Assembly (NCBI GenBank): GCA_022113835.1
Contig: JAILWY010000007.1
Location: forward strand, 10,703,001 to 10,767,000
Length of the DNA: 64,000 nucleotides
Reading direction: 5' to 3'
From: Atopsyche davidsoni
Taxonomy: Eukaryota > Arthropoda > Insecta > Trichoptera > Hydrobiosidae
Part shown: one piece after another, positions 47,814 to 57,612 of the stretch
How positions within the stretch are numbered: position 1 is the stretch's first letter
Layout of the letters: every line of letters begins with the position of its first letter
Program-made: the position numbers and the translations under genes
Notes under the pieces: generated by a model
Told to the model about the DNA's origin: nothing
The model's input: only the letters and a program-made list of their open reading frames with translations
The model's database searches: none

Positions 47814-48015
47814 AAACGTTGTGTACCTCTGACATAAATGAAACGGAGTACAAAAAATGCCAAACAATCAAAACTGATATCGAAAATCCCATTCAAAGCG
47901 TCCTGTTGTTGCCGGTAGTCGATTGGAATGTGAATAAAAAGCGCGTCTCATCGCTGCCGCATGCAGGTGGTCTTGACATATATCCAGTGGCTGTGAACCT
48001 TTTCATACAATAAAA
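47814..48015 (+). other. Candidate last exon and 3' UTR of gene 2
   Basis: The acceptor tttattcttttag ends at 47813. Joined in phase it gives AA|A Lys, then NVVYL and a TGA, a very short tail compared with the 100 residues of gene 1. AATAAA occurs at about 48010 and again near 48089. The alternative is a distant last exon beyond the repeats that I could not find. The longer frame 47819-48013 is out of phase with gene 2. Confidence 0.35.
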
Positions 48016-49055
48016 CATTAATTAGCGTGAATAATACATTTTAATTACAAAATAATTTTTAAGATTATTTTATATATCGTTTCTCAATAATAAATGAAGC
48101 ATAAATTTGAAAATCCCATCGTATATTGTTAGCTCAGATTGCGTCCTCACCCACTCCTTGCAGGTGGATCCACAGGATCATTGTGTCGCAGTCTGAAACA
48201 TCTAAACACAGCATACAAAAAAAAAAAAAAAAAAACTGAACGCTCTCCGCAGTCCATGCGAAGATTTCATTCCTTTATTAATGGTATAATTAATCCTTTG
48301 AAGACGCGTCGGGGAATTCGCCGTCCGGTTTGGCGGGGAATTAAAATATGATTGGCGTGAAGTCGCGCACTTTCCATTACTGTACTCGCCGAGAGGAGCG
48401 CGTCTGGGGAGCCTGGCCGGTGACTAACGGTACACACTAGTGACGTGAAAGCCCCGACTGCCTCCGCAGCGTAGCAGCTACTCTCAACTGCTACAAAAAG
48501 CAGCATAAAAAAAAAACATTAAAAATAGAGCAGCATAATAAAAAACATTTTTTTGAAATAGAGTCACATGTAAATAAACGGTTGAATTATTTTTTTGAAT
48601 AGTAGCGTGCGTCTAAATTTAATTAATAAATATAAATAAAAACTGTTTTTCTGCTTGTGTCAACCGTAAGCCACTGACCTTGAATCATATACACTTACCA
48701 TGCTATTTTTGTGGATCTAATATTTAGAGCAAGTATGTGTGAATATATTTATGTAATATCATGGGATTTTTTTGTATTTTATCATATGTATATGACGCCA
48801 TTAATCTGAAACTACACTTTAGATCTGCTTTTGCAGATTGCATTGGAAGATAAGAGAAACATCCTCCCTTTCAGTGAGACCGCACACAATACAGTCAATT
48901 ATAAAATAATGAGTTGAAGCTAATTTATAAATAACAAAATGTATAAAACAATACGTTATCTTGTCTATCGTAAATTGTCGGGCGTCTCCTCTCTCTCTTG
49001 TCTCTGGGGCAGACCACAGACAACGAGAGTGTAGTTAAATATTTATGGTGGTCGT
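48016..49055. other. Downstream of gene 2: no gene seen
   Basis: A 19-base A run at 48217-48235 follows gtctgaaacatctaaacaca and may mark a retroposon tail. A GC-rich patch at 48300-48480 is open on the minus strand without a recognisable product. Confidence 0.35.
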
Positions 49056-49059
49056 ACAA

Positions 49060-49170
49060 TTACCATTCCATTAGCCGGAGCGGCGCGGCCGGTGGCGAAT
49101 GTGCATCTGCTCCGTCAAAATGGCGGCTCGGAAACAAAATGGCGTCGCATTCTCCGACGCGAAGAAAGTG
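49060..49170. promoter_or_regulatory. CpG-rich block with two AAAATGGCG words
   Basis: aaaatggcggc at 49117-49127 and aaaatggcg at 49137-49145 match the Pho/YY1 consensus and lie 20 bases apart in a CpG-rich block. Could be a promoter or Polycomb-type element. No gene start is seen next to it. Confidence 0.3.
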
Positions 49171-49569
49171 ATTTTGGTAATGAATTTATCGTTAGTATCC
49201 GATAGCTGTTTTATAGGTTTAGTCCGGGCAATCATCTGTAATGGATTGGTTTAATAATTTTATTTTAAACGCTAATTTAAAAATATCCAATTATATTTTA
49301 TGGTTTATTTCGATTAGATAAGTATTGCTGTTAATTTTTCTTACATTTAAAGTTAGCCTTATTATTCGCATATATTGATTATTTTTTATCTTCACTTCAC
49401 AAGACTTCACTGCAGCAGACAACTGAGCTCTGATTATAGGCAGGTAGATAAACGAAGGAAGCTCTGGTTGTTTCTAGCTCAACACGTCTCTTTTATTTGC
49501 CTTGTTTATACAAATAAATCATAGAAAAAACTCAATAAATTATTATTTTAAAAGTATGGAAAAAATATT

Positions 49570-49660
49570 AAAAAACAGTCACTGCCCCACCCGGACTTGA
49601 GCTTGATACCCCATAGTTGTCGAGCAAGCGAGCTGGCCACTAAAAACGAGGCGGTTGGTA
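49570..49660 (-). repeat. tRNA-derived SINE-like head (reversed)
   Basis: The minus strand reads agtggccagctcgcttgctc, then gggtatcaagctcaagtccg: A-box and B-box like words in the right order. Confidence 0.45.
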
Positions 49661-49696
49661 ACCGTTACGGTATGTGGGTTACATATTCAGGCTATA

Positions 49697-49872
49697 TATC
49701 TTGGGAATTGGGTCCGTATGCGATGATGACATTTCATCAGATGGTGTTTCGTGTGACTGCCAGCAACACTTTTTAATTTAGTTGTAATATGTATATCACA
49801 ATGCTTGGAGAAGTTTGATAAAGAAGACATATCGACAAGTCATTCTCATACACGGACCCAATTCCCAAGATA
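49697..49872. repeat. Fold-back element with 21-bp perfect terminal arms
   Basis: tatcttgggaattgggtccg(t) at 49697-49717 is the exact inverse of 49852-49872. The arms continue imperfectly inward. The loop of about 134 bases has no coding content. Type unassigned. Confidence 0.75.
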
Positions 49873-50097
49873 AAACCATGGGAATCAGGATGAAATCGCC
49901 GGTTAGATATTAAAACATATTTTTAATAAATTAATTATCTGCTTATAACTTTGATAAGTTATCTCAAAATGTTTAAAAATATACAATCGATACCCTTTTC
50001 CAAATTAATTAAAAGCATGTTTTGGTCTTGTTAATATTGCGATAGAGCTCTCGCTGTTTTAATTTCACAATTAATATCCCATAAAATACACTTTGAT

Positions 50098-50317
50098 ATA
50101 AATCATCTGTTAATTAATGGAACTGGTATTTATTTTGTAATACTCCATTTTATTACAATAAAATAAAACTAAATGGTTTTGGAGACTACGTTAATTTCAC
50201 TATTAGCAGGAGCTCTTTCGCCGAACACGGCATCTTCAAGACTCTACTCTACTAATAGTGAAATTAACGTAGTCTCCAAAACCATTTGGCTTTATTTTAT
50301 TGTAATAAATCATCTGT
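50098..50317 (-). mobile_element. Penelope-like fold-back insertion with 13-bp target duplication and hammerhead-like loop
   Basis: Direct repeats ataaatcatctgt at 50098-50110 and 50305-50317 flank inverted arms 50152-50206 and 50252-50306 (53 of 55 paired). The loop on the minus strand reads TTGAAGA-TGCCG-TGTT-CGGCG-AAA: a closed stem between a core one base from CUGANGA and GAAA. This suggests the inverted-LTR arrangement known for Penelope-like elements. The family assignment is inference. Confidence 0.5.
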
Positions 50318-50562
50318 GATTTAGGATTTGCAAAGGTTGAATATGACTGTATTTGCACACAATCAAAAATACGTACATGATATTCAATGTAAGTCCCAAG
50401 CGTGTGAATGAGACAAGAGAGTCGTTTAAAGCATCTTCAATCAGAATTCTGAATTTTGATTCTGTTCAAAATCATCAAGGTTTATTGACAAGTTAGCTGC
50501 AATAAAAATCCCATAATTCTTATAATTTAAAATCCATTACGTTTTCTAATAAATCGATTTAG

Positions 50563-50765
50563 CCGAGATCGTGCTGGCGGTGCTGGAGTTCACCGAGAAG
50601 ACGTAGGCCCCGGCCGGCGAGAGGGAAAGTGAGATTTCCCCCGAGCCTGACCCGCGACCCTCCCGGGGTCACGAGGGTCCGGAGCGCGGACGATGGTGGT
50701 GGCTCGATGATCACCGAACGCGAGGTGGATAATGATGATGGCGCTCGTGAGGCAGGAGCTGCATT
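50563..50765 (+). other. GC-rich block with exon-like start, unassigned
   Basis: After cgatttag the sequence reads, in one frame, EIVLAVLEFTEKT and a stop, with a composition unlike the AT flanks. The required phase does not match gene 2's donor, so it is not its last exon as read here. It could be the end of an unseen gene or a regulatory block. Confidence 0.25.
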
Positions 50766-50769
50766 AACT

Positions 50770-52148
50770 GCAGTTTTTTTTTCGAATTTTTTCGAATTTT
50801 TAAATTCTGTCTTAATTGATGTTTTAACGTTGAATTGATTATATGATCTGCAGAGGTGTCTGCAATTATTTCCAGAAAAGAAAATAACGGAAATTTTACA
50901 TGTATTTTATTGACACAGGGTGTCTCAAAAATCGTCATATAATATTGATTTGGTGTTTGATTAATAGAAATATGGTATCTCAAGAATTATAGTGTCATCC
51001 AAAATTAAAAAAACCGCGGATTTGGTGTATATTTTATACGTGGCTGTAAAGTGAGAATAAGTATTATCTATTTGATATTTTTTTTGTAGATGTGGAGTTT
51101 TATAAAATTTAGTGAATCTCACGAAAAAGATAGATTGGCTAGAATTTCAAAAATTCAAAATCATTTAAAAAAATTTTTTTTTTTTTTTCAAAAACGTGAA
51201 AGTTTTAACGTTGTTCAAAATACTATTTATAAAATACTGTTTTAAAAAAACCATAAAACCTCAAACGTCACGTAAAAAGAGTCAGTGTAGAATAATTAAT
51301 TATAAGTCGATTTTTTTATTTTTCTCAGGTCTTGTACAGTCGTTTGCCTTTAAGAAGTGTTTTCTGAAATATTAACAGTTGATTAATTTATCATGACACA
51401 GGAAACCAATTTTCAACTTCATGCTTAATCAAATAAAGCAATTAATATAAAAAAAATCCGACTAAAAAAATTATGTTTATTTTGTGGCAAACAAAGTTAG
51501 GTTAATTTAAATATATTATATTTTCACATTTCAAATGACACACTTTATCTTGATTATTCGATAATAAAAAAAACTGATGATTATAAGGAAGCCATTAACA
51601 GAGTATAATTTATTATAATGAATTAAGAATCTAAGCAGCTTTTAATTCTTACAAAACACTTCATGTCTAACATTCAAGTCGGTAAAATCTCTCTTGGTTT
51701 CTCCATCTTTTATTCCATTGTTGACCGTATTAGAGTCCGCGCAGAGAAAACACCTCTCGAGATAGACTCGCTTATCGCAGCATTGTTTATTAAATTGTAT
51801 ATGAAGTAAGAATAAATAAATAACATTATAGTGCGAAGACTTCCGTGTCTAAAGTGCTATTTTTCACATTTAAAAGATACGTGTATTTAAAACCATTCGG
51901 AGCTGTTGCAAATGTATGTCTCACAAATTTTATATGAATGTGAACATCAGAAACACAAACATTTTCAACTAAAATTTTGAGAAGGTTTCGGCCACGTTTT
52001 CTTATATTTGAGATAGCTATTAGGGTTTAGGGGATTCGTAACAATGCGTAAGATAGGGTCTGTAAACAATTGGGAGACAGATGAATATTTGACGTCTTTA
52101 AAATCGACTTCATTGTTGTAATTTAACCTGCAATTGAAACAGAATATT
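50770..52148. other. Intergenic: AT-rich, no gene seen
   Basis: A cacagggtgtctcaaaaatc word at 50914 looks like a mariner-type terminal repeat without a partner. Otherwise A/T runs only. Confidence 0.4.
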
Positions 52149-52353
52149 ATTGTATATTTATTAAAATTTTTGAATGAAATACTTGAGTGATTTTCCACAT
52201 TTTTATTTTTATTAGTGACCGATTTCGCCAACCTTTCACGTTGGCATTATCAAACAGAGTAATGTGGAAAATCACTCAAGTATTTTATTCAAAAATATTA
52301 AAATGGAATTCCACCAAGTACTCTCTGTCAAAAATATTGTATATTTATTAAAA
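52149..52353 (-). mobile_element. Penelope-like fold-back insertion with 18-bp target duplication
   Basis: attgtatatttattaaaa occurs at 52149-52166 and 52336-52353. Between them are inverted arms 52166-52201 and 52261-52296 (35 of 36 paired). The hairpin TGATAATGCCAAC...GTTGGCGAAA on the minus strand (52215-52259) is the same as at 5.3 kb, and the tail ends GTACTCTCTGTC on the plus strand. A complete, short insertion that defines the family C unit. Confidence 0.6.
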
Positions 52354-53230
52354 AAATAAAACTTAAGAATAGACAGCCTGTGATAGTAAAGACCTACATG
52401 AGGATATTTGAGTTTATTGAAGTATAAGTCTTTCCTTAAGTAGTAATAAGAATTTTTCAACAATAACAGGTAGCCTGTTATTTTTGAGACTCACAGGAGG
52501 GTAGATGAGTGTTTTGCGCCTCTGAAAGAAAACAGATGTTGTTAATATTGATATAGTTTTGCCTTGTGTGGTTTGAGCGATTCGTTGACCCGCCGCCATT
52601 GCGTCTGTGAGCACAGCCGTGAAATAAAGCCTTCTGGTCGTAGAAGCTGCAGGTACTGGGAACACTTTCTCCTAGGCAGGCCTCGTGCGTGAGTCACTCC
52701 GCCGCCTCTCGGCTCCTCTCGTGACCGACATCAACCCAGAGCTTGAGGATTTTAACGTCTTCCTAGAACTACAAAGTTCTACGAACATAAACCTGCCTCT
52801 AAAATATATCCAGAATCACGGGATTCTACATAATTGCACATAGCAATCACACCGAATCCCCAGGAACATTACACTCACGCTACATTTAAATTACCTGCTG
52901 AAAATCATTGCAATTTCCTTTAACAAGTTGTCACTTGCAAACTTACAATTTATCTTAACGTGTGTACATATTTATAAGAGCGTTTCCGCCCTGACAGGTG
53001 AAATCCAAACTGGCGTAATTAAACCTACGCATGTTTTATTTTGTTATTTCAGAGTAGAGTTTCATTCATAATTATCAAAGGAATATTTAACGTTTGATTC
53101 AGATCAGTCCAGAGCAACTCGCATCGATATTGCATGTAGACCGATTATCAGCTGTATTTAAAGATTTATATAGATTCAATTTGTTTTATTGAGTTACTGA
53201 TCGCCAATTGGTCAAAGCTTGAATGGAGTT
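52354..53230. other. Intergenic: no gene seen
   Basis: The minus frame 52414-52665 has no recognisable domain. A GC-richer patch lies at 52660-52740. Confidence 0.35.
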
Positions 53231-53233
53231 GTT

Positions 53234-53380
53234 TGGCGTTTCTCATTTGAATCTCTCGTGCACCAGGTGGTGTTTGATCGGTCATCCTCTGCGGAATGTA
53301 CAAGTGAAATCACAGTAAACAGCAACCTGCGGGTCTGTTGCGTGTGATTTATTGGAGATCTATTTCAACTCTCACGGAGG
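53234..53380 (+). repeat. Repeat family D, copy 2
   Basis: Same order of words as the 43.4 kb copy: tggcgtttctc, caggtggtgtttgatcggtc, ggaatgtacaagtgaaa, tgtgatttattggagat, ctcacggagg. Confidence 0.75.
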
Positions 53381-54308
53381 TATATGGCTCTTTGGTGTTA
53401 ATTTTATTTGAAAACAATAAAAAAAAAATATTTTAGTTCACACAGCGCTCTATTGCTTGAGAGTGCTGCCAAAAATAATTTATGCCATAAAAGAAATTAT
53501 AAAACTCTCACTTTTTCAAATTACCAAGTCATTATTTGTATGAAAATATTGTTTATTGACGTTAACAAAACAAGCTCAAGAAATTTAATTATTTTCTGTA
53601 GGATAGAATATATATATTTTTTTAATTTCTAACAATATTTATATAAAAAAGCTGCTTTATTCAATTTACTCGCTTCGACACAGGTTTATCTATTTTTTAA
53701 TGTAAACCTCGAATAGTTGCCAAAAGAATGTAGTTTTTTTATTTTATTGAATCAAGAATGCAGATGTGCTCAAACTGGTTGCCGGTACATTCTCTCCAGC
53801 CTGCCGGACGTCATTCACTTGTCATATCAAAATGGCGAAAAATGCATCAACAAAATCAAGCGGATTCCTCGCGGGTAGTCGAATTTAGAAATAAATAATC
53901 GCGGCATTTTATCGATACTGAAACAAAAATGTTCCCAGGATATCAGCGACTGTCAAACTGTAAATCAAAATTTATTTCGTTGTTTCAAAATACCACGGGT
54001 TGATCGCGTCGCAAATGAGAGAATTATGCACAGTGGATGCGGAATGTACGCCAGTGGTTAAAAGTCGGGAGGAGACTGGCCTGGGATAAATACTATATGT
54101 GTTCAGTGAAATTGTCACAAACCTTCTCTGAAGAGAGGCACTCGATGATGAAGCGGGTGAAACGCTATGAAAGTTTGAGAGGCGCTGGTGTAATGAGAAA
54201 TGAAGTACGTACTCGTACATACGTCTGTTCTCAAAAGTCGGTCAGTCGGAGTAATGACGGGCGCATGGCCGTGCAGGTCGACGACTCTCGCCCGTCTCGC
54301 TCCCTCGC

Positions 54309-54314
<6 letters not shown>
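53381..54314. other. Intergenic: no gene accepted
   Basis: It includes a CAAAATGGCG word at 53828 in a GC-richer patch. A plus-strand frame from 54037 is open to 54678 only because it crosses a (CT)n run and a family B repeat. Confidence 0.4.

Positions 54315-54341
<27 letters not shown>
54315..54341. repeat. (CT)n microsatellite
   Basis: A pure CT run in a C/T-rich stretch. On the minus strand it is a GAGA array, a possible GAGA-factor site. Confidence 0.9.
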
Positions 54342-54345
<4 letters not shown>

Positions 54346-54463
54346 TCCTCAAGTTCACGGCTGCGAGCCGGCGCCAGCACTCGAACCTCAGCTGTAGTGG
54401 TTCTAACAACAGCAGGGTGCGAGGATCCAACACATATGTTTATTTTTATCAAAAAATCGTCTT

Positions 54464-54610
54464 CGTCTTCTGGTGCCTCTTCTCATATGAGATTGGTGAC
54501 CATTTCATCGAATATATTTCTATCCTGGACCAGTCTCACTGATTCGGTCGTATTTCATCTTCCCGTCAACTTCAAGTTTCCTCTTTCCAATGCCCCTTTT
54601 TCTTTGGACA
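54464..54610 (+). repeat. Interspersed repeat family B, copy 7
   Basis: ctggtgcctcttctcatatg, gattggtgaccatttcat, atatttctatcctggaccag and cagtctcactgattcg parallel the 57.4 kb copy. Confidence 0.55.
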
Positions 54611-56140
54611 ATCAGCTGCAGCTGTTGAAAAATGTAGACTTTACACTCTCATTTATGAGACGACATAACACATGGTGAATCTCCAGCGTTATGTCTCTTT
54701 ACTTTAATTGTTGAATGTGCTGCGTGCTGTCTCAATTCTCACATTAATTTCCTGGTCAGGATTCCAGTTTTCATTCAATTAACTAAAATTATATAATTTT
54801 TTCCACTCTCTCCACTACTTTGTTGTCAATGTTGATATAAAAGTTGTCAATCAAATATCGTATTACAAATTAAGTTTTTTTTTTTGTATAGATTCACATT
54901 ATCAGTATCAGGCATCGTGCCTAGGAATGCAGTTTTATTCATTGAATGCAACTTACGACTAGACATAATTATAAATTTAAATAGGTACATAACTTTTTAT
55001 CTTTGGGGTATGCAATGTTAAATTATTTGTTTGGACTGCGCACCACTCAAATTCATAAAATTATAATAGCATATGTATGTAAGGAACTTGAGGTTTCATA
55101 ATGAAACAGTTGAAACATCGGAGCCCTTTAATATGAGGTCACTTGTACTTTCTATGCGATATAACATCGCTCGAGACTATCTGGCCATCTGTGACGAGGC
55201 TGGTATGACACCTCCCTGCTGAGAACCTCCCAGGGCACCAGCTCACTCGGCCAGCCATGGGAAAGGCTGCCATGCCTCATGGTGCTCGGCTGTCATGGCC
55301 GACGCGGCTTTCAATGAGAATTTCTAAACAAATCTACTTAAGTATATCTACAGCATACCGGTTTCAGTGTGTTCGTAGGTTTTGACTATTGTTATTGGAA
55401 ACACTGGGTTCTTGGATGCTGTGACTTTTCGACCTCGCTTTCAAGGATTTTGGCTTCCTCAAAGAATACGAATAGAAGATAGATAGAAGATAGAATAAGA
55501 ATACGACAGAGACTGTAACGTCTCTGTCGTTAAAATCTCGAAAAAAAAATTGTTCGAGTTAACTCTAGGTCTCTTCTAGTAAATTACAATATTTTTATCT
55601 GATTACACTAGTTAACTGAAATCTGTGAATTAGTGAAATAAGTATTTAATAAAATACTCAACATTTAACGATCTTACGAATTAGGTGATAGATTTAATAG
55701 TTATGTAATTTGATGCCATAAGGGTGCTGAAATAACTATTTTCGATATGATAGTGGATTTGGCCAGGTTTTTAAACAAATAAAAATATACAAGAACTTCA
55801 AGAAACGCTATAAATTTTGCAATAAGGGTCAAATTTCCAAAAAGACGAATAATATTTTAATTTGACAAAAAATATACGATCAATGTAACGTATTTATAAT
55901 CAGCTTTTCAGAACACGGGTCTTTAGAACGATGACACCATTTAACAAGAGCAACTTAATCAAAATTAAAAACAGCATCCCGTATTTATTCGCACGAAACC
56001 ATTAACGAACTGCAGATTTCATCAATGAAAACTTTTGATGCCGAAAAAAACATGTTTCTTCAAAAGTAACAATGTCCGTTGATTAATAAATAAGTAAATG
56101 ATTCACCTCGCGAGAGCCGCGAGCTTCTGAATGGAATTCC
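54611..56140. other. Intergenic: no gene seen
   Basis: aatgaaacagttgaaacatc at 55101 resembles the GAAAC repeat words. A GC-rich patch lies at 55190-55310. A perfect 11-bp hairpin (acgacagagac/gtctctgtcgt) is at 55503-55530. Confidence 0.4.
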
Positions 56141-56190
56141 GCTGCGAAATGGCGGTAAAAACTCGCGGCCATCTTGGAAATGGCCGGAAG
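56141..56190. promoter_or_regulatory. Cluster of three Pho/YY1-type words
   Basis: aaatggcgg (56147-56155), gccatcttgg (56168-56177) and aaatggccgg (56178-56187) fall within 41 bases in a CpG-richer stretch. Such clustering is typical of Pho/YY1-bound elements. No adjacent gene start is visible. Confidence 0.35.
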
Positions 56191-56559
56191 TTGCGTTAAA
56201 CATGAGCTCGTCCATCCACCCGCCGCACCCGAGACTCTTGCTTTCCGTCCCAAGAACCCAAAATGGGCAACACTTTCCTTTGTTGTATATTTAATTTATT
56301 TCTGTTATACTCAGTGAAGATTTTAAAAGGTATTTTCGAGCAATCGAGTTTTTCTGATAATCCGTTGATGATTTTTCTTTCTAGAGTAATAAACCCGAAA
56401 ACAGTCAAATGGCAAGGGTATTACGATTTTTTTCATGGGTTTCTTGTAACTCCAGTTTAAACCTAATTATGTTACGGTTTATCGTGAATAGTGTAAAGTT
56501 AAACCGTAGTCATTTTTAAAGTATTTCTTAGACTAAGCGAGATGAAATTACGTGTATTG

Positions 56560-56668
56560 CTTATTAGCGTTTGACTATGTTCAAATCCCACACAAATCAC
56601 GATGATATTTTTCTGTGAATTTCTTTAACCATCTTCTATGTGTGAACTAATGTGCCTAATCATATTAG
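56560..56668 (+). repeat. SINE family A copy
   Basis: tagcgtttgactatgttcaa and atcccacacaaatcacgatg (B-box like GTTCAAATCCC), then gatatttttctgtgaatttc and gaactaatgtgcctaatcat. Same body as at 25.4 and 32.3 kb. Confidence 0.7.
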
Positions 56669-57438
56669 TATTTTTTTAAATTTAAAAAAATACCTCTAAG
56701 TAGTAATGTGAAATATCGAACTCATAAAATGACGATTATGTGATTTAGTCAATGTATCAAAACGACTGAACTAATTAATTAATGTAAATAATTAGATTCG
56801 CTTTCGAATAAAATGAGCTCGTATATGCTATTATTTTAAGAAGTCAATGATAATAAAAATTAAATTAAATGTGAAAAAATTATAAAAAAAGCAATAAGCT
56901 CTTAGAAATAAGAAAACTGGGTTTTAAGATAAAAGATAATTTCAATCATTAAATTAATTGATTGATTTCTTTTTATGTAGTATAGGTATTTTCTAGGAAA
57001 CGTTGTGTATTTCTTCTCTGATACAAACAAGATTTTGATCAAGGGTTTGTATGTATTTATTATGTTAAAAGATTCTAATATATTTTATTGATTACGCGCT
57101 TCACTAGTGTGGCATGTATAGTTCTGTTTAGTTTTCTGAGTAGGTGCCCAATTACAACGAGTCTCGAATCGTACAAAAAATAATTAAAATGCCATCCCAA
57201 TAGAAACTTACACCGCAGAGGTAGGTGGTTACCTGGCGAGTGTCATCCGCAGGGTCTACGTCGAATCCGCGGCTTTCTCTTCAAAAGTAATGATCGAAGC
57301 CAATCGGTAAGTGAGGTCTTTTCATTGAATTAAGTCTTGGATAATGAGGAACTTGAGTAACGCGAACGAGAAATGAGATTTTTTTCGTTCCGAACTGTCG
57401 TAAATCTAAATGAACTTCAGACATATGAAGTATGCATT
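56669..57438. other. Intergenic: AT-rich, nothing recognised
   Basis: No coding or repeat structure beyond AT runs. Confidence 0.4.
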
Positions 57439-57439
57439 T

Positions 57440-57612
57440 TTTGGTGCCTCTCCTCAGATGAGGTTGGTGACTATCTTACTGAACATATCTCTATCCTAGG
57501 CTAGTCTTATTAGTTCAACTGTACTCCTGACTTCCAGCTTCTGTAGCAAACCCCCCATTTACGTTAACATCTATCTTCTAATTCCTCTTATTCCTTGGAT
57601 TCTTCTCATGAT
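57440..57612 (+). repeat. Interspersed repeat family B, copy 8
   Basis: tggtgcctctcctcagatga, ggttggtgactatcttactg, atctctatcctaggctagtc and gtactcctgacttccagctt match the family in order. Confidence 0.6.

Noticed and set aside
47819..48013. 65-codon frame downstream of gene 2 (with two Cys)
   Set aside because: Out of phase with the gene 2 donor through the only nearby acceptor; begins with TTG and has no other support.
54037..54678. 213-codon plus-strand open frame
   Set aside because: It runs through a (CT)n microsatellite (poly Leu-Ser) and a family B repeat. No start context, splice sites or domain; overlapping frames on the other strand are equally open.
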